From contig NZ_SOMN01000043.1 in NCBI RefSeq assembly GCF_004564235.1, positions 1 to 39,505 of the forward strand: a DNA stretch of 39,505 bases, given 5' to 3'. Below are positions 15,110-22,645 of the stretch, piece after piece; position 1 is the first letter of the stretch; the number at the start of each line of letters is the position of its first letter. The position numbers and the translations under genes were made by a program. The notes beneath the pieces were generated by a model. It did no database searches. It was not told the DNA's origin and saw only the letters and a list, made by a program, of their open reading frames with translations. This DNA is from Cohnella luojiensis. Lineage in GTDB: Bacteria; Bacillota; Bacilli; Paenibacillales; Paenibacillaceae.

Positions 15110-16213
15110 ATGATTAATGCCATTAACTGTAAAGCGGAAGTTGAACGGGAAGCAATTGCATTCATCCAAATGTTCTATGAAGAAACGGGACGTTCCATTC
15201 TAGAACGAGATGAGCGTATCACGGAGATTATGGACTCCTTGCGGGAAAATGGCTCGTATTCGCATACGTTAGAAGAATTGACGTATGGAGCGCGGGTCGC
15301 CTGGAGAAACAATAGTCGCTGTATAGGGAGGTTGTTCTGGGAGTCTCTAGAGGTGTTCGACGAAAGATCGGCAGATTCGGAAGACGCCATTGCGGAGGCG
15401 CTTTTTAGGCATATCGCTTATGCTACGAACGAGGGTCGGATTCGTCCGACCCTTACTGTATTTGCTCCACCGCAAGCGGATGGCCGAAATATTCGAATAT
15501 GGAACCACCAGCTTATCCGATATGCAGGCTATAAGCAAGGAAGCCTTATCGTCGGGGATCCAGCATCGGTGGATTTCACAGAACAATGCGTCAAGCTAGG
15601 TTGGAAGGGTCAAGGGACGAAATATGACGTACTGCCCCTAGTCATCCAGATCGACAACAGCCAACCCAAATGGTTTGTGATACCCGAAGCTTATATAAAG
15701 GAAGTTGAAATCGCACACCCGGATATCGAGCAATTCGCCGAGTTAAAGCTGAAGTGGTACGCGGTACCAATGATCTCGGATATGATACTTGATATCGGGG
15801 GCATTCAGTATACCGCTGCACCATTCAACGGTTGGTACATGGGAACGGAAATAGGATCTCGCAATTTGGCGGACACCGACCGTTACAACGAGCTTCCTGC
15901 GATTGCCGATCTGTTGGGATTGGATCGAACCACGAATACATCACTTTGGAAGGACCGGACATTGCTCGAGCTCAACGTTGCAGTCTTGCATTCTTACAAG
16001 CAAAATGGCGTGAGTATAGTCGACCATCATACGGCGTCCGAACAGTTTATGCGGTTCGCTAAGCGCGAACAAGATAACGGCCGCACCGTGAACGCACGGT
16101 GGTCATGGCTGATTCCGCCCATGTCGCCAGCATCGACACCCATATGGCATCAGAGCAACTTAGAAGAGCGGGCGATTAAACCGGATTATGTGGCTCAACC
16201 GAGAGCTTTTTAA
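15110..16213 (+). CDS. nos: Bacterial nitric oxide synthase, oxygenase domain
   Basis: A 367-residue stand-alone NOS oxygenase that makes NO and citrulline from L-arginine using heme and a pterin, borrowing electrons from general flavodoxins. The heme ligand is Cys71 in WRNNSRCIGR. The arginine-site glutamate lies in GWYMGTEIGSRNL, and PPMSPASTPIWH and the preceding WSW block belong to the pterin/dimer region. The length matches bacterial NOS (about 360). GGAG at 15098-15101 selects the ATG at 15110. It lies directly after dif-like copy 1 and 29 bp ahead of the MTH1187-type gene. bNOS is known to protect against oxidative stress in bacilli. Confidence 0.96.
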   Translation: MINAINCKAEVEREAIAFIQMFYEETGRSILERDERITEIMDSLRENGSYSHTLEELTYGARVAWRNNSRCIGRLFWESLEVFDERSADSEDAIAEALFRHIAYATNEGRIRPTLTVFAPPQADGRNIRIWNHQLIRYAGYKQGSLIVGDPASVDFTEQCVKLGWKGQGTKYDVLPLVIQIDNSQPKWFVIPEAYIKEVEIAHPDIEQFAELKLKWYAVPMISDMILDIGGIQYTAAPFNGWYMGTEIGSRNLADTDRYNELPAIADLLGLDRTTNTSLWKDRTLLELNVAVLHSYKQNGVSIVDHHTASEQFMRFAKREQDNGRTVNARWSWLIPPMSPASTPIWHQSNLEERAIKPDYVAQPRAF

Positions 16214-16242
16214 GCAAGGAGTATTAGGAGGTCGTATTTGAG

Positions 16243-16548
16243 ATGGCCATTGTTCAAGTGACGATTGTCCCATTAGGAACAGGCACGCCTAGCGTAGGCG
16301 AGTATGTTGCGAAGGTTCATCAAGTGTTGATGCAATCCGAAGACAAGATTAAGTATCAATTGACGCCAATGAGTACGATTATCGAGGGAGAATTGGATGA
16401 TCTGTTAGCGGTAGTGAGGCAAATGCATGAGGTACCCTTCGAGCACGGGGCCATGCGGGTCTCCACGTCAATTACCATCGATGACCGCAGAGATAAGAAA
16501 GGCACGATGGAACAGAAGCTTCTGTCGGTTGAAGAGAAGCTGAAGTAG
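16243..16548 (+). CDS. MTH1187-family thiamine-binding protein
   Basis: A 101-residue ferredoxin-like-fold protein of the MTH1187/YqgV (DUF77) family. It has VQVTIVPLGTGTPSVGEYVAKVHQ at the start, YQLTPMSTIIEGE in the middle and MRVSTSITIDDRRDK at the end, which form the thiamine-contacting sheet in known structures. AGGAGG lies ten bases before the ATG. It probably shares a transcript with nos, and the two are the only complete genes between the two dif-like sites. Confidence 0.85.
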   Translation: MAIVQVTIVPLGTGTPSVGEYVAKVHQVLMQSEDKIKYQLTPMSTIIEGELDDLLAVVRQMHEVPFEHGAMRVSTSITIDDRRDKKGTMEQKLLSVEEKLK

Positions 16549-16586
16549 AGGATTAGTTAATGGTATTAATTAATACAATAATGAAT

Positions 16587-16614
16587 GTTTAACATAACTA
16601 TAATTATGTAAACT
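16587..16614 (+). repeat. dif-like Xer recombination site, copy 2
   Basis: GTTTAACATAA / CTATAA / TTATGTAAACT. The centre and right arm are identical to copy 1 and in the same orientation. The left arm is closer to an inverted copy of the right arm than in copy 1. Spacing between copies is 1521 bp. Confidence 0.55.
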
Positions 16615-16629
16615 AATAAGAGGGCGACA

Positions 16630-16689
16630 TTGATAGACGTCAGCACGACGTATGACCTGTTTTTACCTTTGCTTGCAAGCGTAAAATAA
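16630..16689 (+). other. Short open frame after dif-like copy 2
   Basis: TTG at 16630, behind AGAGGGCG, opens 19 codons (IDVSTTYDLFLPLLASVK) before TAA. It could be the beginning of a gene severed here, but no family is recognised. Confidence 0.2.
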
Positions 16690-16760
16690 GGAAAAGATTC
16701 GAATATCCTGATTTCGCTGAGGTGATGGTTTAGTGTATAGGTGGTTGTTGTCGGGATTAA

Positions 16761-16953
16761 ACACCAGAATTGCCAGAAGTTACGGTGCCGGACAAGCCTG
16801 TCAATGTGAACGCAGCTGATCAGATTTATAAACAGGATTGCTTATCTTGTCATGGCGATCAACTGCAAGGTTCAATCGGGCCACAATTAAGTAATGTTGG
16901 CGGTAAGTTAAGAGGATGAGATTATCAATATCTTGATTTGGATTCATGGTTAA
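16761..16953 (+). pseudogene. Frameshifted c-type cytochrome remnant
   Basis: From 16761 the frame reads TPELPEVTVPDKPVNVNAAD, then IYKQDCLSCHGDQLQGSIGP with a heme-binding CxxCH, and LSNVGGKLRG before TGA at 16917. Shifting one frame at about 16911 restores EDEIINILIWIHG to TAA 16953, the usual continuation (E-I-I-N-I-I-x-x-G). There is no start or intact signal peptide and the distal methionine ligand is missing. It resembles the small membrane-anchored cytochrome c551 of bacilli. Confidence 0.75.
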
Positions 16954-17259
16954 TTAGGATCGAAGGTCAAATTCGGATTGCTGATATTTATTGGATGACT
17001 ACTTATTCACAAAACCCGTATTTTATACATATGTACTGATGACAGTGACGTCAATTCCCACTTTCCTTGTCGGATGACAACAAAACAAGAACATTATCCG
17101 ATAAATGACAAGAACATTGTCCGATTTGTCGAAGTCTATCACGGAGTTCCCCTTCTTGACTTTCACCCTTACCATCCGGGCGAAATCCTGCGAATAATAA
17201 GCGAGCATTTGTGAGAAAATCATATCGTACTGAGGGAACTTAATAATCCCCTCTCGGGA

Positions 17260-17287
17260 ATGGGACAAAGTTCTTGACCTCAGACAA
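17260..17287 (+). repeat. Dispersed TGTTCTTG repeat, copy A1
   Basis: ATGGGACAAAGTTCTTG followed by ACCTCAGACAA. It differs at two positions from the copy at 19132. Inverted partial copies (GACAAGAACATTGTC) occur at 17108-17122, and a degenerate one near 17084. It is probably a relic of an insertion-sequence end. Confidence 0.5.
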
Positions 17288-17335
17288 TAACCTTTTGTAT
17301 TTTGACAGTTCCTGAATATTCACAGCGTAAAATAA

Positions 17336-17362
17336 AGAACCGCCTGGAATCCTGACGGTTCT
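17336..17362 (-). terminator. Terminator of the leftward SDR gene
   Basis: AGAACCG (17336-17342) pairs with CGGTTCT (17356-17362). The minus-strand continuation is TTATTTT. Confidence 0.75.
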
Positions 17363-17384
17363 ATTTCATCGCGAGAAATCAGAT

Positions 17385-18251
17385 TTATTGAGGGAATTTG
17401 TCCACTACCGGTTCATCAAAGTCTCCGGAGATGGTAACATCCGCCCACTTCTCTATGCTGCTGTATAGCGAGCCGATCTTATCCTTGGCATCCTGAAGCG
17501 CTTGGCGACCCAGGACTAGATGCAACGGCGGGTTCTCGGTCTCAACCAGCTTAATCATGATATCTGCCGCGCGTTCCGGGTCCCCCGGTTGAGCACCGTT
17601 CAAGCCAGTCAGCCAGCTGCGAACTCCGCCGGAGGATTCACTGTAAGCTGCCGTTGCGGCGGGTGCTTTCTCTAGCGTCGTAGTTGCCCATTTCGTGCGG
17701 AACGCACCAGGTTCGATAGCCGTCACTTTTACTCCCAGAGCGGCAAGTTCATGGGCAAGGCCGACCGTGAAGCCCTCCACCGCATATTTGCTGGCCGAAT
17801 AAACGGAGAATCCGGGATAAGAGGTCAGTCCAAGAATGGACGATATATTCAAAATATGGCCCGAACGACGTTCGACCAGCGCCGGCAAGACAGCGCGAGT
17901 TACGTTCATCAAGCCGAATACATTCGTATCGAATTGATTACGGACTTGTTCATCGGTTACTTCTTGAAAAGCTCCGAGCAAGCCGTAACCGGCATTGTTG
18001 ACCAGCACATCGATCTGTCCGAAGGCATCAAGGGTGGCTGAAACGGCTTTCCTTGCTTCATCTTCATTGTGAACGTCTAGCTTAAGAGTCAATACGCGAT
18101 CAGGCGCAAGCTCCTTCAAAGCTTCAATATCCTTGATGTTGCGTGCGGCTGCCGCAAGGCGATCGCCGTGAGCGATTACTTTCTCCGCGAGGGAGCGTCC
18201 CAATCCTGTTGAAGTTCCTGTAATGAACCAGACGCGTTGTTTGGTTGACAT
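17385..18251 (-). CDS. Short-chain dehydrogenase/reductase
   Basis: A 288-residue classical SDR. TGTSTGLG (11-18) is the cofactor glycine motif, NNAG 85-88, the catalytic Ser is at 137-138, Tyr151 and Lys155 are in YSASK, and IEPGAFRT follows. Arg37 (AAARNIKD) suggests NADP(H) preference; that is inferred. Family members next to MerR genes usually reduce aldehydes or ketones. A MerR-type gene lies immediately upstream on the same strand, and a promoter with the long MerR spacer lies between them. Confidence 0.9.
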   Translation of the reverse strand: MSTKQRVWFITGTSTGLGRSLAEKVIAHGDRLAAAARNIKDIEALKELAPDRVLTLKLDVHNEDEARKAVSATLDAFGQIDVLVNNAGYGLLGAFQEVTDEQVRNQFDTNVFGLMNVTRAVLPALVERRSGHILNISSILGLTSYPGFSVYSASKYAVEGFTVGLAHELAALGVKVTAIEPGAFRTKWATTTLEKAPAATAAYSESSGGVRSWLTGLNGAQPGDPERAADIMIKLVETENPPLHLVLGRQALQDAKDKIGSLYSSIEKWADVTISGDFDEPVVDKFPQ

Positions 18252-18288
18252 GATAATTCCTCCTGTGTCGTTCTTTCGCTACAGGACT

Positions 18289-18319
18289 AGCATAAACCTT
18301 AAAGTAAACTTCAATGCAA
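18289..18319 (-). promoter_or_regulatory. MerR-type promoter of the SDR gene (19-bp spacer)
   Basis: On the minus strand TTGCAT (-35) and TATGCT (-10) are separated by 19 bp holding AAGTTTACTTTAAGG, a dyad-like MerR site. An over-long spacer that is corrected by DNA distortion is the hallmark of MerR activation. Confidence 0.7.
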
Positions 18320-18329
18320 GCCATTTAAA

Positions 18330-18716
18330 TTATATGATAATATCCTGTTCATTCATGTTGGCTTCTAGGATGTTGTAGAGCGCTAGTTTATAATTGATTT
18401 TATCTAGATACTTGAAGATCTGCGCCACTTCTTCTTCGACTTTTGCTTTATGCTGAAGCATCATTTCCTTGCGCTCCTTGAGGGTGGAATGTCCTTCCTT
18501 GTAAAGATCAACGTAATTTTTTATGTCATTTATAGGCATTCCCGTCTCCCGAAGGGCCAAGATGAAGTCCATCCACTGGATGTTCTCTTCATCGTAAATC
18601 CGGTTGCCATTGATGTCTCTTTTAACGAACGGTATGACGCCTGCCTTCTCATAGAAACGAAGCGTAGAAGCGGACAACCCCGTTAACTCGGTAATTTCTT
18701 TTATATGATAACTCAT
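18330..18716 (-). CDS. MerR-family regulator
   Basis: A 128-residue one-component regulator. The N-terminal HTH IKEITELTGLSASTLRFYEKAGVI and the wing KRDINGNRIYDEENIQWMDFI are canonical. ALRETGMPINDIKNYVDLYKEG and a coiled-coil dimer helix (to about residue 110) follow. There is no metal-binding cysteine loop, so it belongs with the YdgJ/AdhR-like stress regulators, which often control dehydrogenases. It likely activates the SDR gene 78 bp downstream and itself through the palindrome at 18737. Confidence 0.9.
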   Translation of the reverse strand: MSYHIKEITELTGLSASTLRFYEKAGVIPFVKRDINGNRIYDEENIQWMDFILALRETGMPINDIKNYVDLYKEGHSTLKERKEMMLQHKAKVEEEVAQIFKYLDKINYKLALYNILEANMNEQDIII

Positions 18717-18736
18717 TGTAACCCTCCTAATGATTA

Positions 18737-18752
18737 TTAAAGTTAACTTTAA
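18737..18752. promoter_or_regulatory. MerR self-operator
   Basis: TTAAAGTTAACTTTAA is a perfect 16-bp palindrome 21 bp ahead of the MerR start, and it matches the site in the SDR promoter. Confidence 0.65.
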
Positions 18753-18770
18753 GGTAATTCCATCTAAAAT

Positions 18771-18887
18771 TCAAGAAGTTTGCTTGTTTTTCTCGTCGTG
18801 CTTCTCGTAACCATGCCCTGTGTCGAGTTCGGCCTCTAACATGGATTGCAATGTCTCGGCAAACAGCTCCTTCAACCCGTTAGCATT
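18771..18887 (-). pseudogene. IS256-family transposase fragment
   Basis: Thirty-eight leftward codons contain LKELFAETLQSMLEAELD followed by GYEKHDEKNKQT and a stop. This is the N-terminal block of IS256-type transposases (LQSMLEAELxxxLGYxKxDxKNK). The DDE domain is absent. Confidence 0.65.
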
Positions 18888-18994
18888 CAATTACCTAATC
18901 TCTTCATCGATTTTGCCAGCTCAACCATCATCTGCTTAGACAAATCTCCACTGTTGATCTCTATATATGTACCATCTTGTACCCAGCGTAGATA
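18887..18994 (-). pseudogene. C-terminal tail of a DUF4367-like protein
   Basis: YLRWVQDGTYIEINSGDLSK then MMVELAKSMKRLGN and stop. It resembles the end of DUF4367/outer-membrane-lipoprotein-carrier-like proteins (W-x-x-x-G-x-x-Y/I...A-x-S-L/M). It directly abuts the IS256 fragment, so the junction is a scar. Confidence 0.45.
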
Positions 18995-19105
18995 TCACTT
19001 ATAACTCTCAATAGATTTATTTGGAGTAAGAACTATTCTTTCCTTCCCTCCAAGGCTATGACCAGTTAAGACATAGGAGTGACAAGAACTTGATCACATA
19101 AATTT

Positions 19106-19126
19106 AAAAAGCCGCGATTTCGCGAC
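19106..19126 (-). terminator. Leftward hairpin beside the dispersed repeat
   Basis: On the minus strand GTCGCG-AAAT-CGCGGC is followed by TTTTTAAATTT. It lies six bases from repeat copy A2, as the hairpin at 24659 lies beside copy B1. Confidence 0.6.
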
Positions 19127-19131
19127 TCGTT

Positions 19132-19159
19132 ATGGGACAATGTTCTTGATCTCAGACAA
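19132..19159 (+). repeat. Dispersed TGTTCTTG repeat, copy A2
   Basis: ATGGGACAATGTTCTTG then ATCTCAGACAA. It is nearly identical to copies at 17260 and 24455. Confidence 0.5.
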
Positions 19160-19228
19160 ATAGCGACAAATACCCTCTACGAGTACCTCTTTAAGACGCA
19201 TCTATAGTTGCAGGTTAAAACATTCTTA

Positions 19229-20125
19229 TTAAATCCCATTTTTGACCTTGTACAATTGGCTCATGACTTCAATGAATTCTCTTGCCGCAGGTGTGACTTC
19301 ATCAAAAGAGTGTGAAATGATGCCGATATCGCGGGTTATTCTTGGTTGAATATCCTTTACAATAAGATTATGAGAAATAGAAGATAGTGTGAAATTCGAT
19401 ATAATGCCTATGCCTAAGTTTGATTTAACCATATTAATTAACGTCTCTGCAGTCTGGACGGTCAGGTTCTCTTTCAGCTCAATATTATGTTCTTGAAGTA
19501 TGGTGGCCATAGCAGTCTCATGTCCACCCTTACAATAAATAAATTGATTCTGATATTCCTCAAAATCAATCTTTTTTTCATGCTCTAATGAATGATGTTC
19601 AGGAATGATAGCAACCATATAATCATGGTTTAGTACTATATACTCAAAGTCATTGAACGGGGCCGCAACGATCCCTATATCAACCGTTCGATCTGCTACC
19701 CATTCTTTGATTTGACTTGAGATTCCTTCCTTAAGCTCTATATTAACAAGCGGATATTTTGATCTAAATGAGGCAATGGTCTCAGGTAGCAGAATAGTCG
19801 AAGCCGCAGGAAATGATCCTACTTTCACCTTACCTCTTAGAAGTTTATTTTCACAGCTGGCAATTTGATATATTTTATTCTCGATCAACTTCATTTGCCT
19901 GGCCAAAATTAAAATTTCTTTTCCTGCGTCGGTTAGCATCAATCCATTGTGTTTATCCCTAAGAAACAATTTGATATTTATCGATGTTTCTAAGTTTTTC
20001 ACCGCTTTGCTAACGGCTGGCTGCGAAATAAACAACTCTTTGGAAGCTTCTGTGATATTCATTTTCTCTGCGACTGTAATAAATATTTTGAGATTATTCA
20101 TATTCATTTTCATATTCACGTCCAT
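19229..20125 (-). CDS. LysR-family transcriptional regulator
   Basis: A 298-residue LTTR. The N-terminal HTH covers about residues 8-67 (MNNLKIFITVAEKMNITEAS, then LFISQPAVSKAVKNLE). The two-lobed ligand domain starts near residue 95 (LRGKVKVGSFPAAS). Any of three in-frame ATGs within the first nine codons could be the start. The divergent MFS gene and the perfect dyad between them indicate that it controls that transporter. The cofactor cannot be read from sequence. It is AT-richer than the neighbouring transporter, so the pair may have mixed ancestry. Confidence 0.92.
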   Translation of the reverse strand: MDVNMKMNMNNLKIFITVAEKMNITEASKELFISQPAVSKAVKNLETSINIKLFLRDKHNGLMLTDAGKEILILARQMKLIENKIYQIASCENKLLRGKVKVGSFPAASTILLPETIASFRSKYPLVNIELKEGISSQIKEWVADRTVDIGIVAAPFNDFEYIVLNHDYMVAIIPEHHSLEHEKKIDFEEYQNQFIYCKGGHETAMATILQEHNIELKENLTVQTAETLINMVKSNLGIGIISNFTLSSISHNLIVKDIQPRITRDIGIISHSFDEVTPAAREFIEVMSQLYKVKNGI

Positions 20126-20169
20126 CTCATAACCAATTAGTTATCCCTCATATTCTAATAATGTATTTC

Positions 20170-20189
20170 AGTTATACAAAAGTATAACT
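20170..20189. promoter_or_regulatory. LysR recognition site
   Basis: AGTTATAC-AAAA-GTATAACT, a perfect 8-bp dyad that includes a T-N11-A LysR motif, lies between the divergent lysR and MFS genes. Confidence 0.65.
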
Positions 20190-20241
20190 TATGATAATAA
20201 GCAACGTAAAGTTTTTTAAGAAAAAGGAGAGCATCAATTCA

Positions 20242-20325
20242 ATGACTCCAAGAAAGAATAATTTTATTAACTATGAGGAGGAATCTTCTTATGAGCACCC
20301 ACATTCAAGAAGCCCGCCAGTCTAA
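20242..20325 (+). other. Possible leader ORF overlapping the MFS start
   Basis: An ATG at 20242 behind AAAGGAGA opens 27 codons ending at TAA 20325. It includes the MFS ribosome site and first 12 codons in another frame. It could couple or attenuate MFS translation, or be chance. Confidence 0.25.
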
Positions 20326-21514
20326 ATCTGCAGAAAACCGCGCTTCCCATTTCTGGATAATATGGAGAGCAGCCTGGATGGTAACTGCGGTCTTCATCCT
20401 CTCGAACTCCGCTACCCCGCTCTATGTGCAGTGGCAGCGAGAGTTTGGCTTTTCCAACGGCACATTAACGCTGGTGTTTGCAGCTTATATCGCAGGCCTT
20501 CTCGCGACGCTTCTAATCGCCGGCCAACTCTCTGATCGGTTCGGACGCAAACCGGTGCTGTTCCCGGGTCTGACTGCAGCCATTCTTGCCTGCTTCCTGT
20601 TCGCCACTGCGTCTTCCGTTGCAGCTCTTCTCATCGCCCGTTTTCTTACTGGTATAGCTGTAGGCGTAATCGTATCCGCGGGTATGGCATCGGTCGTGGA
20701 TGTCGGTGGTCACCACAGAAAGCAACAAGCTTCGCTTGCCGCATCGGTCGCCATGGTTCTTGGTGCGGGACTTGGACCGCTTCTCGCGGGTGTCTTGGCC
20801 CAGACCCTTTCTCGGCCGGTTGTTCCCATCTTCGCCATTGAATTTGTTATCTTAGTTAGTGCCTTTTTCGTTGCAGGTAATCTTCCCAAAAGGGATATCA
20901 ACCTCAATCTACAAAAAAGCGGGTACCTGCATATGCCAAGTGTGCCTCGGGCTAACCGTCTACATTTGCTCTTAGGTATCTCCGTCTTCGCACCTGGCAT
21001 CACAACGACATCATTTATATTATCCCTTGGTCCTTCATTGCTATCAAAACTTCTCAATGTAACGAGCCCTCTTATCGCGGGTGGCACAGCCTGTGTTATG
21101 TTCCTGATCGCGACCGGCATACAGTTTGCGGTCAAAAAATTGCCAATCCGCACCATTTTCATGATCGGCTCTTTGGCCACCATTCTTTCAATGCTCTGTA
21201 CTGTGGCCGCTGTCAATGCCTCCGTTGCCATACTGCTCGTGCTAGCCGCCGTTTTTGCAGGTGCCGGTCAGGGTCTTGGACAGCTTGGGGGCCTAACGCT
21301 CATCAGCCTTCAAGTCCCAGCGAATCGCAGGGCCGAGGCCAACGCAGTCCTTAACATCGGTGCCTACATCCCGGCCGCCATCTTGCCCGTATGCACAGGC
21401 TATCTCATCGATCTTACGGGTTTGGCAATCGGGGCGACTGCCTTCGCCACCATCCTAACAGTGGCAGCCATGGTTGCAGTGTTCTTTGTTCGCACACGGC
21501 TTCCGAGGGAGTAG
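20291..21514 (+). CDS. MFS transporter
   Basis: A 407-residue transporter with about 12 helices. SNSATPLYVQWQREFGFSNG is in TM1, motif A is GQLSDRFGRKPVLFPGL, RFLTGIAVGVIVSAGMA is in TM4 and MVLGAGLGPLLAGVLA in TM5 (motif C-like). The start at 20291 follows AGGAGG (20275-20280). The gene is GC-richer than its surroundings. It is divergent from a LysR gene with a clear operator, so inducible export is likely. The substrate is unknown. Confidence 0.9.
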   Translation: MSTHIQEARQSKSAENRASHFWIIWRAAWMVTAVFILSNSATPLYVQWQREFGFSNGTLTLVFAAYIAGLLATLLIAGQLSDRFGRKPVLFPGLTAAILACFLFATASSVAALLIARFLTGIAVGVIVSAGMASVVDVGGHHRKQQASLAASVAMVLGAGLGPLLAGVLAQTLSRPVVPIFAIEFVILVSAFFVAGNLPKRDINLNLQKSGYLHMPSVPRANRLHLLLGISVFAPGITTTSFILSLGPSLLSKLLNVTSPLIAGGTACVMFLIATGIQFAVKKLPIRTIFMIGSLATILSMLCTVAAVNASVAILLVLAAVFAGAGQGLGQLGGLTLISLQVPANRRAEANAVLNIGAYIPAAILPVCTGYLIDLTGLAIGATAFATILTVAAMVAVFFVRTRLPRE

Positions 21515-21770
21515 AACATATTTAATTATCTATGATTCGTAATAATTAATATAAAGGAACTCCGTAGAATCAACTGAACCTTTTATTCAAGAACGTCACT
21601 GAGAATGTGGAATGGGTTCAATGGGGCAACTTGGATACGAGAGGCCAGGGAACGGCATAAGGGAGAGCTTACTACTTGATTGGTCTCATTCTGTTATACA
21701 CGGCCTTTCATCAGTCAATCTGCCCTTTACTTCAATAAACAAAAGATGAGCTGCTCCATCAGCAAACTCA
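21515..21770. other. Gene-free AT-rich stretch
   Basis: No coding frame, RNA gene or convincing terminator is recognised between the MFS gene and the recombinase tail. Short frames such as VEWVQWGNLDTRGQG appear coding-like but match nothing I know. Confidence 0.4.
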
Positions 21771-21914
21771 TCAGGGATCGTTCCTTGTAAGCGTACAATA
21801 CCTATTTAAAGCATAGGAAAGATACCTTTCATTACAATTCTCTTCGGCTTTCCCCTCGCAACTGGGCAAATATCTGAGGGTTGATGCTTTTTCATGCCCA
21901 AGCATCCTTTTATG
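21771..21914 (-). pseudogene. Tyrosine-recombinase C-terminal tail (decayed)
   Basis: The leftward frame reads HKRMLGHEKASTLRYL, then EGKAEENCNERY and continues to TGA at 21771. LGHEKAST-LRY resembles the final box of tyrosine recombinases (LGHxxxxTTxxY) with one Thr codon lost. The rest of the domain is gone. Confidence 0.4.
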
Positions 21915-22004
21915 CCAAAAAACGATGTGGGTATACATTTACTTCTTGACTTTATATATTGGAACAAAAGCCTTTCCACTTTTAATTAAATGAAAGAATT
22001 CTTA

Positions 22005-22430
22005 CTACTCTATTGGTTTCGCTAACTGCTGCGAGAGTTCGTATGCGCTACGTTCTACCCAATTGTGGGCAAGCTTACCATTACGAACTTCCCATACCGC
22101 GGTGCCGGAGAACTGAATCGGGCGATCGTCAGGTTGGGAACCGAGTATACCCTGGTTGTACCCTGTAACCACCCAGCGTGACACGACGCGCGTACCATCA
22201 GAACTGCTGAACATATCTACGTTCTGCAGCCTCATGTCACGGATCTTTGAGCTAAAGGAGCGTGCCCACTCTTTAAAGGCGGCACGTCCCACGATGTCAC
22301 CATCTGGATTCGAGAGAATGACGTCATCAGTGCAGAGACGGTCGATCGCGTCGAGGTCTTGCGGAGGATTGTAGACTTTGGCCCAGAGCTCCGTGAGAAG
22401 TTCTTCGCCGAGATTATTGAATAATGCCAT
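22005..22430 (-). CDS. NTF2-like / SnoaL-type small protein
   Basis: A 141-residue protein of the NTF2-like cone-barrel fold: LWAKVYNPPQDLDAIDRLCTDDV, VGRAAFKEWARSF, RVVSRWVVTG, then the end strands GTAVWEVRNGKLAHNWVERS. Members act as small-molecule isomerases, cyclases or unassigned binding proteins. No catalytic residue set can be fixed here. A TetR gene lies upstream on the same strand but 215 bp of debris separates them, so co-transcription is doubtful. Confidence 0.8.
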   Translation of the reverse strand: MALFNNLGEELLTELWAKVYNPPQDLDAIDRLCTDDVILSNPDGDIVGRAAFKEWARSFSSKIRDMRLQNVDMFSSSDGTRVVSRWVVTGYNQGILGSQPDDRPIQFSGTAVWEVRNGKLAHNWVERSAYELSQQLAKPIE

Positions 22431-22543
22431 TGTTTATAATCACCTCATGCATATTTTATAGTGTGAATTGCAGCAAGAATGACGGACTCCCAAATGCGTC
22501 TGACAACCTCCTGATTAAATACACTTGGAATGATGTATAGCTT

Positions 22544-22603
22544 GACGCAGAAATGAACTTAGCCGCAGCGACAGCTATTGCATCTGTCATTGCGCCGGAA
22601 GAA
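22544..22603 (+). pseudogene. Scrap of malic-enzyme C-terminus
   Basis: DAEMNLAAATAIASVIAPEE recalls the near-terminal block of NAD-dependent malic enzymes (xxMxLAAAxAIAxxI). It lasts about 20 codons before similarity ends. It lies in the debris between the NTF2-like and TetR genes. Confidence 0.3.
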
Positions 22604-22645
22604 TTTAGTCGGCTTTCACGATTGATGAGACGAACCAATTCCTTT

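Noticed and set aside
17023..17268. A leftward open frame of 81 codons
   Set aside because: It runs through the inverted TGTTCTTG repeats, has no recognised domain and no convincing ribosome site.
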